Under the pieces are notes generated by a model. That model had not been told where the DNA came from. It searched no databases and was given only the letters and a program-made list of their open reading frames with translations. This document shows, one piece after another, positions 26,642-36,172 of a DNA stretch of 64,000 nt (position 1 is its first letter; every line of letters starts with the position of its first letter). The translations under genes and the position numbers were made by a program. Origin of the DNA: Alkaliphilus peptidifermentans DSM 18978 (GTDB lineage: Bacteria > Bacillota > Clostridia > Peptostreptococcales > Natronincolaceae); contig NZ_FMUS01000003.1 in assembly GCF_900101495.1 (NCBI RefSeq), positions 62,001 to 126,000 of the forward strand. The letters are read 5' to 3'.

Positions 26642-27529
26642 ATGAGATTTGTAACTTTTATTCAAAATAACAAGGAAAAAGTAGGAGTTCATGTAGATAA
26701 TGATTTAATACTTGACCTATCATTAATTGATGGGATTAAGTCATCAGCTAATATGCTTGAATTCATTTCTGGCTTTAATCAAGAGATATTAGAAATAATC
26801 AATTGGTTTTTAGAGGAAGAAAACACAAGCAGTTATATTAAGGCTGAGGATATAAAAGTTATAAGTCCAATTCCTAAGCCATTACGTAATATAATTTGTT
26901 TAGGATTGAACTATCATGACCATGTACTGGAATCGCAACAATTTAAGGGTAATAACTTTACTATACCCGATGCACCGGTATATTTCAGTAAAATGGCAGC
27001 ATATTCAATTGGCTCTGGCGAGGAAATAATAAGTTATAAAGAACTAACTAACCAGCTTGATTACGAGGTTGAATTGGCAGTTATTATTGGAAAGGACGGA
27101 AGTAATATTCCAATAGAAAGGGCAGATGAATATATATTTGGATATAGCATACTGAATGATGTAACAGCACGAGATTTACAAAAAAAGCATACCCAGTGGT
27201 TAAAGGGAAAAAGCCTTGATACATTCAGCGTACTGGGGCCATGCATTACCCATAAAAGTGCTATTCCTTTTCCCCTTCAGTTAAATCTGGAAACCACTGT
27301 AAATGGTGAGTTAAGGCAAAGCTCCAATACCAATAAGCTTATTTTTGATATTCCCCACATTATAAACGACCTATCAAAAGGAATTACATTAAAGGCAGGA
27401 GATATTATTGCTACAGGAACACCAGCGGGAGTGGGAATGGGATTTCAGCCCCCAAAATTCTTAAAATCTGGCGATATAATAAGCTGTACCATAGAAAAAA
27501 TTGGTACATTAACTAATACAGTAAAATAA
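26642..27529 (+). CDS. Fumarylacetoacetate hydrolase (FAH) family protein
   Basis: The 295-residue protein has a short N-terminal domain and the FAH catalytic fold: PIPKPLRNIICLGLNYHDH, APVYFSKMAAYSIGSGEEI, DYEVELAVIIGKDG with the metal-binding E-x-E pair, and GYSILNDVTARDLQKKHTQWLKGKSLDTF. The end is GDIIATGTPAGVGMGF. Members hydrolyse or decarboxylate C-C bonds in small keto acids (acylpyruvase, oxaloacetate decarboxylase and others); the substrate here is unknown. Starts at ATG 26642 behind GAGGTG, with a strong terminator after it. Confidence 0.9.
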   Translation: MRFVTFIQNNKEKVGVHVDNDLILDLSLIDGIKSSANMLEFISGFNQEILEIINWFLEEENTSSYIKAEDIKVISPIPKPLRNIICLGLNYHDHVLESQQFKGNNFTIPDAPVYFSKMAAYSIGSGEEIISYKELTNQLDYEVELAVIIGKDGSNIPIERADEYIFGYSILNDVTARDLQKKHTQWLKGKSLDTFSVLGPCITHKSAIPFPLQLNLETTVNGELRQSSNTNKLIFDIPHIINDLSKGITLKAGDIIATGTPAGVGMGFQPPKFLKSGDIISCTIEKIGTLTNTVK

Positions 27530-27532
27530 TTG

Positions 27533-27595
27533 AACACAACAAAAAACCAGCATAGGTATCATATCAGTGTGAACCAGCTGGTTTTTTGTTGTGTT
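27533..27595 (+). terminator. Terminator with an 18-bp stem after the FAH gene
   Basis: AACACAACAAAAAACCAG pairs perfectly with CTGGTTTTTTGTTGTGTT across a 27-base loop. The T-run lies within the right arm. Confidence 0.8.
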
Positions 27596-27697
27596 ATATT
27601 TTTATATTTTGATCTCTATAAATTTATTATCTTTTCAATTTTAATTCTTAATTTTTATCTTTTAGTTCTTTTGGACTTTTTATTACTTATTTATTTC

Positions 27698-27770
27698 ATC
27701 CAACATTCAACATTCAACATTCAATTCTTAACTCTTAACTCTTAACTCATAACTCTCAACTCATAACTCT
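27698..27770 (-). repeat. Degenerate 7-bp tandem repeat array (minus orientation)
   Basis: Units of the type TTAACTC, TCAACTC and ATTCAAC repeat about ten times, abutting the stop codon of the hydrogenase-like gene. The reverse complement (GAGTTAAGAGTTGAG) matches the array at 51625-51735. Confidence 0.8.
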
Positions 27771-29030
27771 ATTTTTCCTTCGTGTCTTCCTTCTCAGATG
27801 AAATTTGATTTTTTAGTATAACTATACAATCATCCATACTGGCATAACCCAGTACAATATCCTCTGCCAAGGCTCTACAGCGAGGTGCTCCACAGGCTCC
27901 ACAATCTATATTTGGTAGAGAAGGAAGAACCTTTTCGATTTGCTCCATTTTTTTTATTGCTTCAGAAAGATTATCATCCAACTTAGTTACTTGTATAGGT
28001 GCAAGTGATTCAGTTAATTGATAATTTTCAAAGGATTGTATAGCTTTAGGTTCATAACCATAGTGGGCTTCTACAAGCTTTCTAATACGGTTTCTTGCAA
28101 CAAATGAATTTTCAATGGTTAAACTACCTCCAACGCAACCATTAGTACAGGCATGACACTCTAAAAAGGTTAGGTCTCTAATTTTATGATATTCTATTTC
28201 CTCCAGTACACTTATTACATTTTGTATACCATCAACAGCTAGATATTCCTTTAAGCCTAAAGCTTGACTTTGGCCACCAGTTCTTGCCCAACCAATTCCT
28301 TTGCCAGAAGGATAAAAATCCTTATGGGTTGTTTGGTCTTTGTCTAGATTTTTACTAACCTCTAAAAAAACATCCTTTACAGATAGCGTTCCACTTACGT
28401 GGGACTTTTTTATTCCTACAGGTTTTTGAAAGCTATAGATTCTAGCAGGGCAAGGTGTAATATAATATACACCTATATCTTCTTCCTTTAATCCATGAGT
28501 AGTTTTAGCATTTTCACGGGCTAAATGGGCTGATATTTCCACAGGTGAATCTATCGGTAATATATGTTCAATCAAACTAGGATATCTAACCTGTATAAGT
28601 CTAACAATGGTAGGACATGCTGATGATATAATAGGTCTTTTAAACCCATTATCAACTTGTTTTTTGTAAATTCAGTTATAATATCTGCGCCCTTTGAAGT
28701 TTCAAAATAATCATTAAAGCCCATATTAAGTATACTACGAATAATTTGTGAAGGGGTAATACCTTCAATAAATTGTCCGTATAGGACTGGGTCTATTAGG
28801 GCAATTCTATATTTGAAGTTGTTGATGGTCTTTAAATCATCTGTAATACCGAATCTCGCATGGCGTGGACATACTTGAATACATTGACCACAATTGATGC
28901 AACGTTCTTTAATAATTTTAGATTGACCATTTTTAACCCTAATGGCTTCTGTTGGACAATGCTTAATACAATTAGTACATCCGACACATTTAGAGGGATC
29001 CAAAGCAATTGCATGGATTAATGAATGCAT
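27769..29030 (-). pseudogene. Sensory-type FeFe hydrogenase-like protein, split by a frameshift
   Basis: The start is ATG 29030 (MHSLIHAIAL) behind GGGAGG. The first part has two 4Fe-4S motifs (CVGCTNCIKHC, CINCGQCIQVC). The second has the hydrogenase large-subunit core (TPCPARI, ECHACTNGCVGG) and ends with a CGACGAPRCRALAED iron-sulfur domain. The frames change at a T6 run (A6 in the gene) at 28660-28665; one more base would join them through KRPIISSACPTIVRLIQVRYPS, which carries the first H-cluster-type cysteine. Intact length would be about 420 residues. The cysteine spacing resembles the sensory/uncharacterised group, not catalytic hydrogenases. No PAS or output domain is fused. Confidence 0.82.
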
Positions 29031-29132
29031 AATGATTCCTCCCAAAGATAATAATATATATATTCTACTATATCAATTATATAATAAAATCACAATCAAC
29101 AAAAATAATTATTATTAAAACATTATAATTAT

Positions 29133-29161
29133 TTGCAATTTTTCTACATTAGTTTTATAAG
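29133..29161 (+). promoter_or_regulatory. Probable promoter of the DAACS symporter gene
   Basis: TTGCAA, 17 bases, TATAAG, about 105 bases before the start codon. Confidence 0.5.
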
Positions 29162-29265
29162 AAATATTATATATAAAAATTAAATAAACTATTGAAGCTG
29201 TCACCAATTTTGTTTAAAATTAGTAATGTTGACGTCAAACATATAACATGAGGAGGAAAAAACAA

Positions 29266-30408
29266 ATGAAAAAATTTGGATTATTACCTAAACTACTAAT
29301 AGGTATTGTATTAGGTATTATTATTGGTTCTACAGGAATAGAATGGTTAACAAGAATTTTTGTTACCTTTAGTGGTATATTTGGAAATTTTCTAGGATAT
29401 ATCATACCTTTACTTATTATAGGTTTTGTTGCACCTGGTATTGCTGAGCTTGGACAAAAAGCAGGAAAGCTTCTAGGAATCACTGCAGGGATTGCCTATC
29501 TATCAACAATTTCTGCTGGAATATTAGCCTTTGTTGTTTCTGCTTTAATTTTACCAGGAATTATTGCTGGTGGTGATGTAGCAGGAGGTGGACAAACCAT
29601 TTCAGCTTTTTTTGAAATACAGATGCTGCCAATTATGGGAGTAATGACAGCCTTAGTTACAGCCTTTTTACTTGGTTTAGGAATGGCAGCAATAAAGGAA
29701 AAAACTATTTTTAACTTTATGCGTGAATTCCAAGAAATTATCAATAAAGTAATAGTGAATATAATCATTCCTTTATTACCACTACACATTCTAGGAATTT
29801 TTGCAAGAATGGCTTATACTGGTGAAGTTGCTAGAACACTGGCGGTATTTAGTAGAGTAATAATATTAGTTTTAGGGGTTCATTTAGCCTTTATTTTAAT
29901 TCAGTATCTTATTGCAGGTGCTTTTACTGGTATAAACCCATTTGCGGCAATAAAAAACATGATTCCTGCGTATTTTACAGCGATAGGAACACAATCTTCA
30001 GCTGCTACTATTCCAGTTACAGTTCGTACTACAAAGCTTAATGGAGTAACCGATGAAGTAGCAGATTTTGCGGTACCTCTTTGTGCAACCATACATCTTG
30101 CTGGAAGTACAATTACCTTAACAATATGTGCTTTAGCTGTTATGGCATTAGAAGGCTCAATAGCAGGATTTTCCACAGTGCTTCCCTTCATTATGATGCT
30201 GGGTGTTACAATGGTTGCAGCCCCAGGTGTCCCAGGAGGAGCAATAATGGCGGCTTTAGGCTTACTTGAGACTATGCTTGGCTTTAATGAGCCTCAACTG
30301 GCATTAATGATGGCAATATATATTGCTCAGGATAGCTTTGGAACAGCTGCCAACGTTACAGGTGATGGAGCGATTGCTTTAATAGTAAATAAGATTGCAA
30401 GAAGATAA
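29266..30408 (+). CDS. Dicarboxylate/amino acid:cation symporter (DAACS family)
   Basis: The start is ATG 29266 behind GAGGAGG. The 380-residue membrane protein has eight or so helices plus two re-entrant loops. Family marks are AIGTQSSAATIPVTVR (hairpin 1 serine-rich tip), PLCATIHLAGSTITLTICALAV, APGVPGGAIMAALGLL (hairpin 2) and DSFGTAANVTGDGAIALIVNK with the substrate and sodium-binding Asp/Asn. It takes up glutamate, aspartate, serine/threonine or C4-dicarboxylates with Na+ or H+; which one is not decidable. It is somewhat shorter than GltP/SstT. Monocistronic, with a terminator. Confidence 0.9.
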   Translation: MKKFGLLPKLLIGIVLGIIIGSTGIEWLTRIFVTFSGIFGNFLGYIIPLLIIGFVAPGIAELGQKAGKLLGITAGIAYLSTISAGILAFVVSALILPGIIAGGDVAGGGQTISAFFEIQMLPIMGVMTALVTAFLLGLGMAAIKEKTIFNFMREFQEIINKVIVNIIIPLLPLHILGIFARMAYTGEVARTLAVFSRVIILVLGVHLAFILIQYLIAGAFTGINPFAAIKNMIPAYFTAIGTQSSAATIPVTVRTTKLNGVTDEVADFAVPLCATIHLAGSTITLTICALAVMALEGSIAGFSTVLPFIMMLGVTMVAAPGVPGGAIMAALGLLETMLGFNEPQLALMMAIYIAQDSFGTAANVTGDGAIALIVNKIARR

Positions 30409-30425
30409 ACAAAATTAACAATATT

Positions 30426-30453
30426 AAAGGAGGCAGAAATGCCTTCTTTTTTT
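30426..30453 (+). terminator. Terminator after the symporter gene
   Basis: AAAGGAGGCA pairs with TGCCTTCTTT around GAAA, followed by Ts. Confidence 0.8.
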
Positions 30454-30601
30454 GATGAATAGGATAATTGATGCAGAACTCAATTGCTTTTATTATTGAA
30501 TATGTGATACTAATAAAGGGAATAAGAAATTTATGTAAAATATATTTAATATATATTTTATAGGGGTAATAAACTAATGTAAGAGAAAGGTGGCAAAAGA
30601 G

Positions 30602-32422
30602 ATGAGAGAAGATAAAAAAAGCTCTAAAAAAATACTAGAGAGAGAAGATATCGATATCGCATATAAATGGGATATAGAAAAGATTTACAAAGATGATGAA
30701 GAGTGGGAACAGGATTTCAAGAAAGCAAAGGAACTGACAAATGATTTTGTACAATATCAGGGGAAGCTGAATGATTCAAAGAAGCTTTTGCAGGCATTAC
30801 AGCTATATGAAGGCTTATTACAAAAAGTCTATAAGCTTTATACCTATGGAAAAATGAGACGAGATGAAAATAATCAAAATCCTAAATATCAAGCATTAAC
30901 CGATAGAGCTCAGAGCTTACATATAGAAGTAGAGAGTGCCATATCCTTCTTCACTCCAGAATTACTCCAGATAAATGAAGAGGAAATAGAAAAATTCTTA
31001 AATGAAGAGGAAGGTTTGAAAAAATATCATCAATTCTTGATGGAAACACTGAGAAATAAACCACATGTTCTATCAGTTCAAGAAGAGAAGATAATTGCTC
31101 AAGCCGGTGACTTAGCCCAGGCTTCTGAGAACATATATGATATGTTAAATGATGCTGATATGAGGTTTCCTGAAATAGCAGATGAAAAGGGAGAAATAGT
31201 TGAATTGACAGCTGGCAATTTCACTCATCTAATGGAGAGTAAAAATAGAGAGGTACGAAAGACTGCCTTCTATCAGTTTTATGGCACATATTCAAAATAT
31301 AAAAATACACTTGCAGCAACCTTCAACGCTAATTTAAAAAAGGATGGATTTTATGCTAAGGTAAGAAAGCATAACTCATCATTGGAGGCTAGTTTATTTG
31401 AAAGTAACATACCAGTAGAGGTTTATGATAAACTAATAGAAGCGGTTAATGAAAACCTCCACCTAATGCATCGTTATATGGCAATCAGGGAAAAAATGCT
31501 TAAGATTGATGATTTACATATGTATGATATATATACACCTATAGTGGAAGGGGTGGATATAAAAATTACCTACCAGGAAGCAAAAGATATGGTAATGGAA
31601 GGTCTAGCAGCTTTGGGAGAGGAATACTGCAATACTATAAAGTTCGCCTTCGATAATCGATGGGTAGATGTATATGAAAATAAAGGGAAGTCCAGTGGAG
31701 CATATTCTTGGGGTACCTATGATTCATATCCCTTTATACTTATGAACTATAAAGATAATGTGGATAATTTATTTACATTAGCTCATGAAATGGGACACTC
31801 TATTCATAGCTATTATACCGTTTTAAATCAACCCTTTATTTATTCAAACTATAAAATATTTGTAGCAGAGGTGGCATCAACTGTTAATGAAGCTCTATTA
31901 ATGGACTATATGATTAGTAAAAATGAAGATAAAAAGGTGAAAATGTATTACATTAATCATTTTTTAGAGCAATTTAGAACAACTATGTTTAGACAAACAA
32001 TGTTTGCAGAGTTTGAAAAAATAACCCATGAAATGGTGGCAAAAGGGGATGCTTTAACAGCAGAAAAGCTATGTGAGATATACTATGAACTAAACAGAAA
32101 ATATTATGGTAGTGATATGACTATAAATAAAGAAATAGAAATTGAATGGGCTAGAATTCCACATTTTTATAGGAGCTTCTATGTATATCAGTATGCAACA
32201 GGTTTTTCTGCGGCTATAGCTCTTTCTAAGCAAATAAAGCAGGATGGGGAAAAAGCTGTAGATTCATATTTAAAGTTTTTAAAGAGTGGAAGTATAGATT
32301 ATCCTATTAATTTATTGAAAAATGCTGGGGTTGATATGACCAGTAAAAAGCCTGTGGAAATGGCATTAAAGGTTTTTGCAGATTTGCTAGATGAGATGGA
32401 AAAGTTGGTTGAGGAGAATTAG
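30602..32422 (+). CDS. pepF: Oligoendopeptidase F (M3 family)
   Basis: The start is taken at ATG 30602, with GAAAGGTGG upstream; GTG 30590 is an alternative that would add four residues. The 606-residue cytoplasmic zinc peptidase has the motif LAHEMGHSIHSYYT (about residues 395-408) with the third ligand in the following VAEVASTVNEALL helix. It cleaves short peptides. Length and the PHFYRSFYVYQYATGFSAA segment are standard for PepF. It appears to be monocistronic. Confidence 0.94.
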   Translation: MREDKKSSKKILEREDIDIAYKWDIEKIYKDDEEWEQDFKKAKELTNDFVQYQGKLNDSKKLLQALQLYEGLLQKVYKLYTYGKMRRDENNQNPKYQALTDRAQSLHIEVESAISFFTPELLQINEEEIEKFLNEEEGLKKYHQFLMETLRNKPHVLSVQEEKIIAQAGDLAQASENIYDMLNDADMRFPEIADEKGEIVELTAGNFTHLMESKNREVRKTAFYQFYGTYSKYKNTLAATFNANLKKDGFYAKVRKHNSSLEASLFESNIPVEVYDKLIEAVNENLHLMHRYMAIREKMLKIDDLHMYDIYTPIVEGVDIKITYQEAKDMVMEGLAALGEEYCNTIKFAFDNRWVDVYENKGKSSGAYSWGTYDSYPFILMNYKDNVDNLFTLAHEMGHSIHSYYTVLNQPFIYSNYKIFVAEVASTVNEALLMDYMISKNEDKKVKMYYINHFLEQFRTTMFRQTMFAEFEKITHEMVAKGDALTAEKLCEIYYELNRKYYGSDMTINKEIEIEWARIPHFYRSFYVYQYATGFSAAIALSKQIKQDGEKAVDSYLKFLKSGSIDYPINLLKNAGVDMTSKKPVEMALKVFADLLDEMEKLVEEN

Positions 32423-32454
32423 AATAGAAATACAAATAAGCAATGAAAAATCCA

Positions 32455-32500
32455 AACCCCTTATGAGGCAAGCTACCTATAATAAGGGGCTAGATTCTTT
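32455..32500 (+). terminator. Possible terminator after pepF
   Basis: CCCCTTAT pairs with ATAAGGGG across an 18-base loop; a T-run comes only about ten bases later, so termination strength is uncertain. It lies between convergent genes. Confidence 0.5.
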
Positions 32501-32518
32501 TGGAGTATTATTTCATGG

Positions 32519-32995
32519 CTATAGGTAAAGCGTTAATTTACTATTATCATTTGTATAGGGTTCTTGAGAGGTTACTTTTTGCAAGTTATTTAACTTGCTT
32601 TCATGGTGCTGTTGAATTAGAATCTTGGTGAGGGGAATTATATTTTCCATTCTAACAACTTCCTTGTATGTGAAAAATTCAACTGCACTATTTTCAAAGC
32701 CATCAGATGTTGGATTTCCACAATTATAGGTTAGAAGGAAGACTATATAGCAATCTAGTGATTTGGTGCTTCTCTGACGAGAACGTACAGCTACTATATT
32801 GGTGGCGGTAGTGCTGACACCTGTTTCTTCATATACTTCCCTTTCAACGGCTTTATGCAAGTGTTCACCAGAATTCACATGACCACCAGGAATAATCCAC
32901 ATATTATTATACTCACCGTATGAATGCCGTACTAGTAAATATCCATTATTGTAATAAAGTAAGCCCCCAACACCGATAAAATTTGAATTCTTCAT
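32519..32995 (-). CDS. Nudix hydrolase
   Basis: The start is ATG 32995 (MKNSNFIGVGGLL) behind AAAGGGTG. The 158-residue protein contains a complete Nudix box, GHVNSGEHLHKAVEREVYEETGV without its first residues (G-x5-E-x7-REVYEETGV), preceded by MWIIPGG. Nudix enzymes hydrolyse nucleoside diphosphate derivatives; the substrate cannot be told from the sequence. The C-terminal 25 residues are polar and probably disordered. Confidence 0.88.
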   Translation of the reverse strand: MKNSNFIGVGGLLYYNNGYLLVRHSYGEYNNMWIIPGGHVNSGEHLHKAVEREVYEETGVSTTATNIVAVRSRQRSTKSLDCYIVFLLTYNCGNPTSDGFENSAVEFFTYKEVVRMENIIPLTKILIQQHHESKLNNLQKVTSQEPYTNDNSKLTLYL

Positions 32996-33143
32996 AGGAT
33001 AACACCCTTTCATATTAAGTTTAGCATATCAAATTTAAACTGTTTTATGAATAATATACATCTTTATTTTATTGTTTAATCAATGAAAATTTTAACGAGA
33101 CATCAAACTTCCGGCTTTTATATTATAAAAAGAGGTGATATTT

Positions 33144-33770
33144 ATGATGAATGAACTTATAAAGCTAATAGAAGGCTATAGTATTGAAGACCTTTTGTTG
33201 ATTGATATGGAGTCAATAAATTGGGTGTGGATAAACGAAGAAATTTTCTCGGATATTATAAATAATATTTCTGAACTTAACGATTATCAAGAATCAGATT
33301 TAGAAACCCTAGTAAGCTCTATTGATAAAAATAGATTTATTAATTCTATTCGCAATAAAATGAAGCAGAAAGGTTGGTTGGAGGTAAATCAGTTTTTTTT
33401 CACTGAAATTGATAAGGAGTTTATTCCAACCACTGATATCGAGACGTATGTTTTTGTTAACAGAAAATATTTTATTTCAAGAATGAATAAAATTACTTCG
33501 GAAATGGAGTGGGTTTTCAAGGCAATGGCCATTGATACATTCCAGCACTTGCTATCAGAAGAAAGTCTGACAAAGATTTACGATGAATATTTTAGTAATA
33601 ACTACATGCTAATAGAAGATCTATTGGTAAAGGAAGAATATTGTCTTAATCAAGGTAAGTGGCATTATTATAAGAATAATGGAACATTAGTATTTTATAA
33701 GAATAGCAAAAAACATAGGCAATGGTCTGAAGGTAGCACTATTTCCACTTATAATGAGCTTAATAGATAA
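33144..33770 (+). CDS. Hypothetical protein (208 aa)
   Basis: I do not recognise this protein. The start is ATG 33144 behind AGAGGTG. It is 208 residues, acidic at the N-terminus, rich in Trp, Tyr and Phe, with no signal peptide or membrane helix. The visible regions are a helical N-terminal part (LIKLIEGYSIEDLLLID), a central KGWLEVNQFFFTEIDKEF and a C-terminal part (GKWHYYKNNGTLVFYKN) that looks beta-rich. It stands alone between the Nudix gene and the GlnK-like kinase. Codon use matches neighbours. Confidence 0.7.
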   Translation: MMNELIKLIEGYSIEDLLLIDMESINWVWINEEIFSDIINNISELNDYQESDLETLVSSIDKNRFINSIRNKMKQKGWLEVNQFFFTEIDKEFIPTTDIETYVFVNRKYFISRMNKITSEMEWVFKAMAIDTFQHLLSEESLTKIYDEYFSNNYMLIEDLLVKEEYCLNQGKWHYYKNNGTLVFYKNSKKHRQWSEGSTISTYNELNR

Positions 33771-33882
33771 AATTATTAAAAATATACCAGAAGATTTTTA
33801 TATAAATGAAATTTGATTAAAAAATAACAAAAATATTATATAATAGAATTAATTGTATAATCATTATTAGAGGGGGGATTAC

Positions 33883-35154
33883 TTGATTAAAATCAACTCT
33901 AAAGCAAAGCAAATGCTTACTATTTGTTTTGTAACAACATTTATGGGACAGATATATTTAAATCCCTTTAGTAGTGATTTCCGTTTTTCCTTAAGTGTAG
34001 TGGCATTTTCGTTATTTATTTTTTGGTATAAGGAGCTTAGCATTATCCATACCTCCTTTTTTACTGGGGTATTCTTATTGATTTTTAGAGTATTTATTGA
34101 ATTCCTCCAAAATCCTTCTACCAGCATAATAGGAGACTTAGTATTAGTACATTATCCAGTTATAATTTATTATACTTTTTTTGGGATTTTCTTAAGCATT
34201 TCAGGATATAGATTATTACAAGAAAAAAAAATTATGTTTATTGCATTATTAACCATGTCAGACGGTTTATCAAATATCGTCGAATTACTGATACGAATGG
34301 AATCTTTACATAATTTCACAGTAGTTTTTTTTGTTGGATTTATAAGGAGCTTTATTACTATACTTATAATTGAAGTCGTAAAGTATTATGAAATGCTTCT
34401 AATGAAGGAGCAGCACGAAGAGAGATATAAGCAATTGGTGCTTATAACATCAAATTTAAAATCAGAAGTATTCTTTTTGAAGAAATCTATGGATGACATA
34501 GAAAATGCAATGGAGAAAAGCTATCAACTATATCAGGATATTAAAATCCAAAATAGTGATGAAAAAAATGAACTTAGCTTTATGGCATTATCAATTGCAC
34601 GTGATATACATGAAATAAAGAAGGATTATTTAAGGCTGACAGCAGGGCTAGAAAACATGCTGCCAGAAATAGGGTCACATGAAGGTATGCTTCTTGAGGA
34701 CATTTTTAGTATTATTGAACCTAGCTTCGAGAAGAACATTCAGCTTATGAAAAAAGATATAAACATAGATTACCTTTGTAATGAAAATATTATGATAAAC
34801 AACTCATACGAACTGATTTCAATCATAAATAATCTTATTACTAATTCCATTGAAGCAATACCTATAAAAGGAATTATTATAGTTAAGGGCGAAATAGTTG
34901 GACAAGAACTAGTGATAACGGTAAAAGACAATGGAGAAGGTATTTTACCAGATAACTATAGCATTGTTTTTGAGCCGGGCTTTACTACAAAATTTGATCA
35001 AGGCACAGGTAAGATGAGCTCGGGAATAGGATTAACACATGTTACTTATCTTGTAGTAAATCAATTCAAAGGGAAAATTGAGCTTACCAAAGAGAAGGAT
35101 CATATCAATTCCTATACAGTCTTTACTATAAGGATACCTATGAAAAATATTTGA
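33883..35154 (+). CDS. Sensor histidine kinase, GlnK (YcbA)-like
   Basis: The start is TTG 33883 behind GAGGGGGG. The 423-residue protein has five or six membrane helices in its first 170 residues, a coiled linker (HEERYKQLVLITSNLKSEVF), a dimerisation helix with the likely phospho-His in ARDIHEIKKDYLRL, and a HATPase domain (NNLITNSIEA, VKDNGEGILPD, SSGIGLTHV). The next gene encodes its partner, 13 bases on, whose C-terminal domain is of the GlnL type. In Bacillus the GlnK/GlnL pair responds to glutamine. The same signal here is inference only; no glutamine transporter gene is adjacent. Confidence 0.82.
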   Translation: MIKINSKAKQMLTICFVTTFMGQIYLNPFSSDFRFSLSVVAFSLFIFWYKELSIIHTSFFTGVFLLIFRVFIEFLQNPSTSIIGDLVLVHYPVIIYYTFFGIFLSISGYRLLQEKKIMFIALLTMSDGLSNIVELLIRMESLHNFTVVFFVGFIRSFITILIIEVVKYYEMLLMKEQHEERYKQLVLITSNLKSEVFFLKKSMDDIENAMEKSYQLYQDIKIQNSDEKNELSFMALSIARDIHEIKKDYLRLTAGLENMLPEIGSHEGMLLEDIFSIIEPSFEKNIQLMKKDINIDYLCNENIMINNSYELISIINNLITNSIEAIPIKGIIIVKGEIVGQELVITVKDNGEGILPDNYSIVFEPGFTTKFDQGTGKMSSGIGLTHVTYLVVNQFKGKIELTKEKDHINSYTVFTIRIPMKNI

Positions 35155-35167
35155 TGGAGGATGATTT

Positions 35168-36067
35168 ATGGATCTAAATATTTATATTATTGATGATGAT
35201 ATTAGTATAAGACAAATCCTTAAGAACATTATCCTTTCAAAAAAATTAGGGAATATTATTGGTGAAAGCGATGAAGGTGAAGATGGCCTAAATAAGATAT
35301 TTTTAAGTAAGCCAAATATAGTAATAGTTGACTTGCTGCTTCCAAATCTTGATGGTATAGAATTAATTGAAAGAGCGAGGGAAATTAATCAGCAGATGCT
35401 CTTTATTATGATTTCTCAGGTTAGCTCTAAGGAAATGGTAGCTAGAGCCTACGAAAGTGGAATTGAATATTTCATTAATAAACCCATCAATGTAAATGAA
35501 GTAGAATCGGTTATGAAGAAGGTAATAGAGAAGTATAAGCTAACAGAAACCTTGAGACATTTTGAAAGTGCCTTTAAGCTATTAAAGGATATGAACAATA
35601 ATCAAATGATGGACAACACTAAGCAATCAATTAAAGAGCCTGTTAAACTTATATTATCTCAACTGGGAATACTGGGGGAAGCCGGTAGTAAAGATATTAT
35701 TGAGATTGTGTATATGCTTTCAAACAATAGAATACATAAAAATGAGAGCTTAACAACTTATAAAACCTCAGATATATATAAGCTATTATGTGATTACTAT
35801 TGTAATAATTATAATCAAATGGAATGTAGCGAAAAAGCAATTGAACAAAGGGTAAGAAGGTCAATAGGAAAGGCATTACGAAATATTGCTAGCCTAGGAT
35901 TAGAAGACTATGGAGATTTTACCTTCTCTACTTATTCAAATACATTATTTGATTTTCAAGAAGTACGAATGGAAATGGAATACTTAAAGGAAAAAAGCAA
36001 ATATCGTGGAAAAATAAATGTAAAAAAATTCTTGGAAGGAATTATATTATTTGCAAACCAAGCTTAA
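35168..36067 (+). CDS. Response regulator with GlnL (YcbB)-type C-terminal domain
   Basis: The 299-residue protein has an N-terminal receiver with D9-D11 and phospho-acceptor D55 (IVDLLLPNLDG), MISQVSS and the lysine in FINKPINV. The C-terminal half (from about 155) contains LILSQLGILGEAGSKDIIEIVYML and QRVRRSIGKALRNIASLGLEDYGD. That is the GlnL/YcbB-type putative DNA-binding region found in Firmicutes. It starts at ATG 35168 after TGGAGGATG and follows the kinase. Target genes are not evident. Confidence 0.85.
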   Translation: MDLNIYIIDDDISIRQILKNIILSKKLGNIIGESDEGEDGLNKIFLSKPNIVIVDLLLPNLDGIELIERAREINQQMLFIMISQVSSKEMVARAYESGIEYFINKPINVNEVESVMKKVIEKYKLTETLRHFESAFKLLKDMNNNQMMDNTKQSIKEPVKLILSQLGILGEAGSKDIIEIVYMLSNNRIHKNESLTTYKTSDIYKLLCDYYCNNYNQMECSEKAIEQRVRRSIGKALRNIASLGLEDYGDFTFSTYSNTLFDFQEVRMEMEYLKEKSKYRGKINVKKFLEGIILFANQA

Positions 36068-36123
36068 TTTACCAATTAAGACCTACTTGATACTATATAA
36101 TATTTCTAAGTAAAATATTATAA

Positions 36124-36172
36124 AAATACCCCTTAGGCATAAGGAATAAATCCTGCCCTCTAAGGGGTATTT
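36124..36172. terminator. Bidirectional terminator between the regulator and nadK
   Basis: AAATACCCCTTA pairs with TAAGGGGTATTT, with an inner AAGGA/TCCT pairing in the loop. It ends one base before the nadK stop. Confidence 0.8.

Noticed and set aside
27698-27770. CRISPR array
   Set aside because: The units are 7 bases, degenerate and without spacers. No cas genes are present in the window.
27769-29030. Catalytic FeFe hydrogenase
   Set aside because: The cysteine motifs (TPCPARI, ECHACTNGCVGG) differ from those of catalytic enzymes and there is no partner subunit or maturase.
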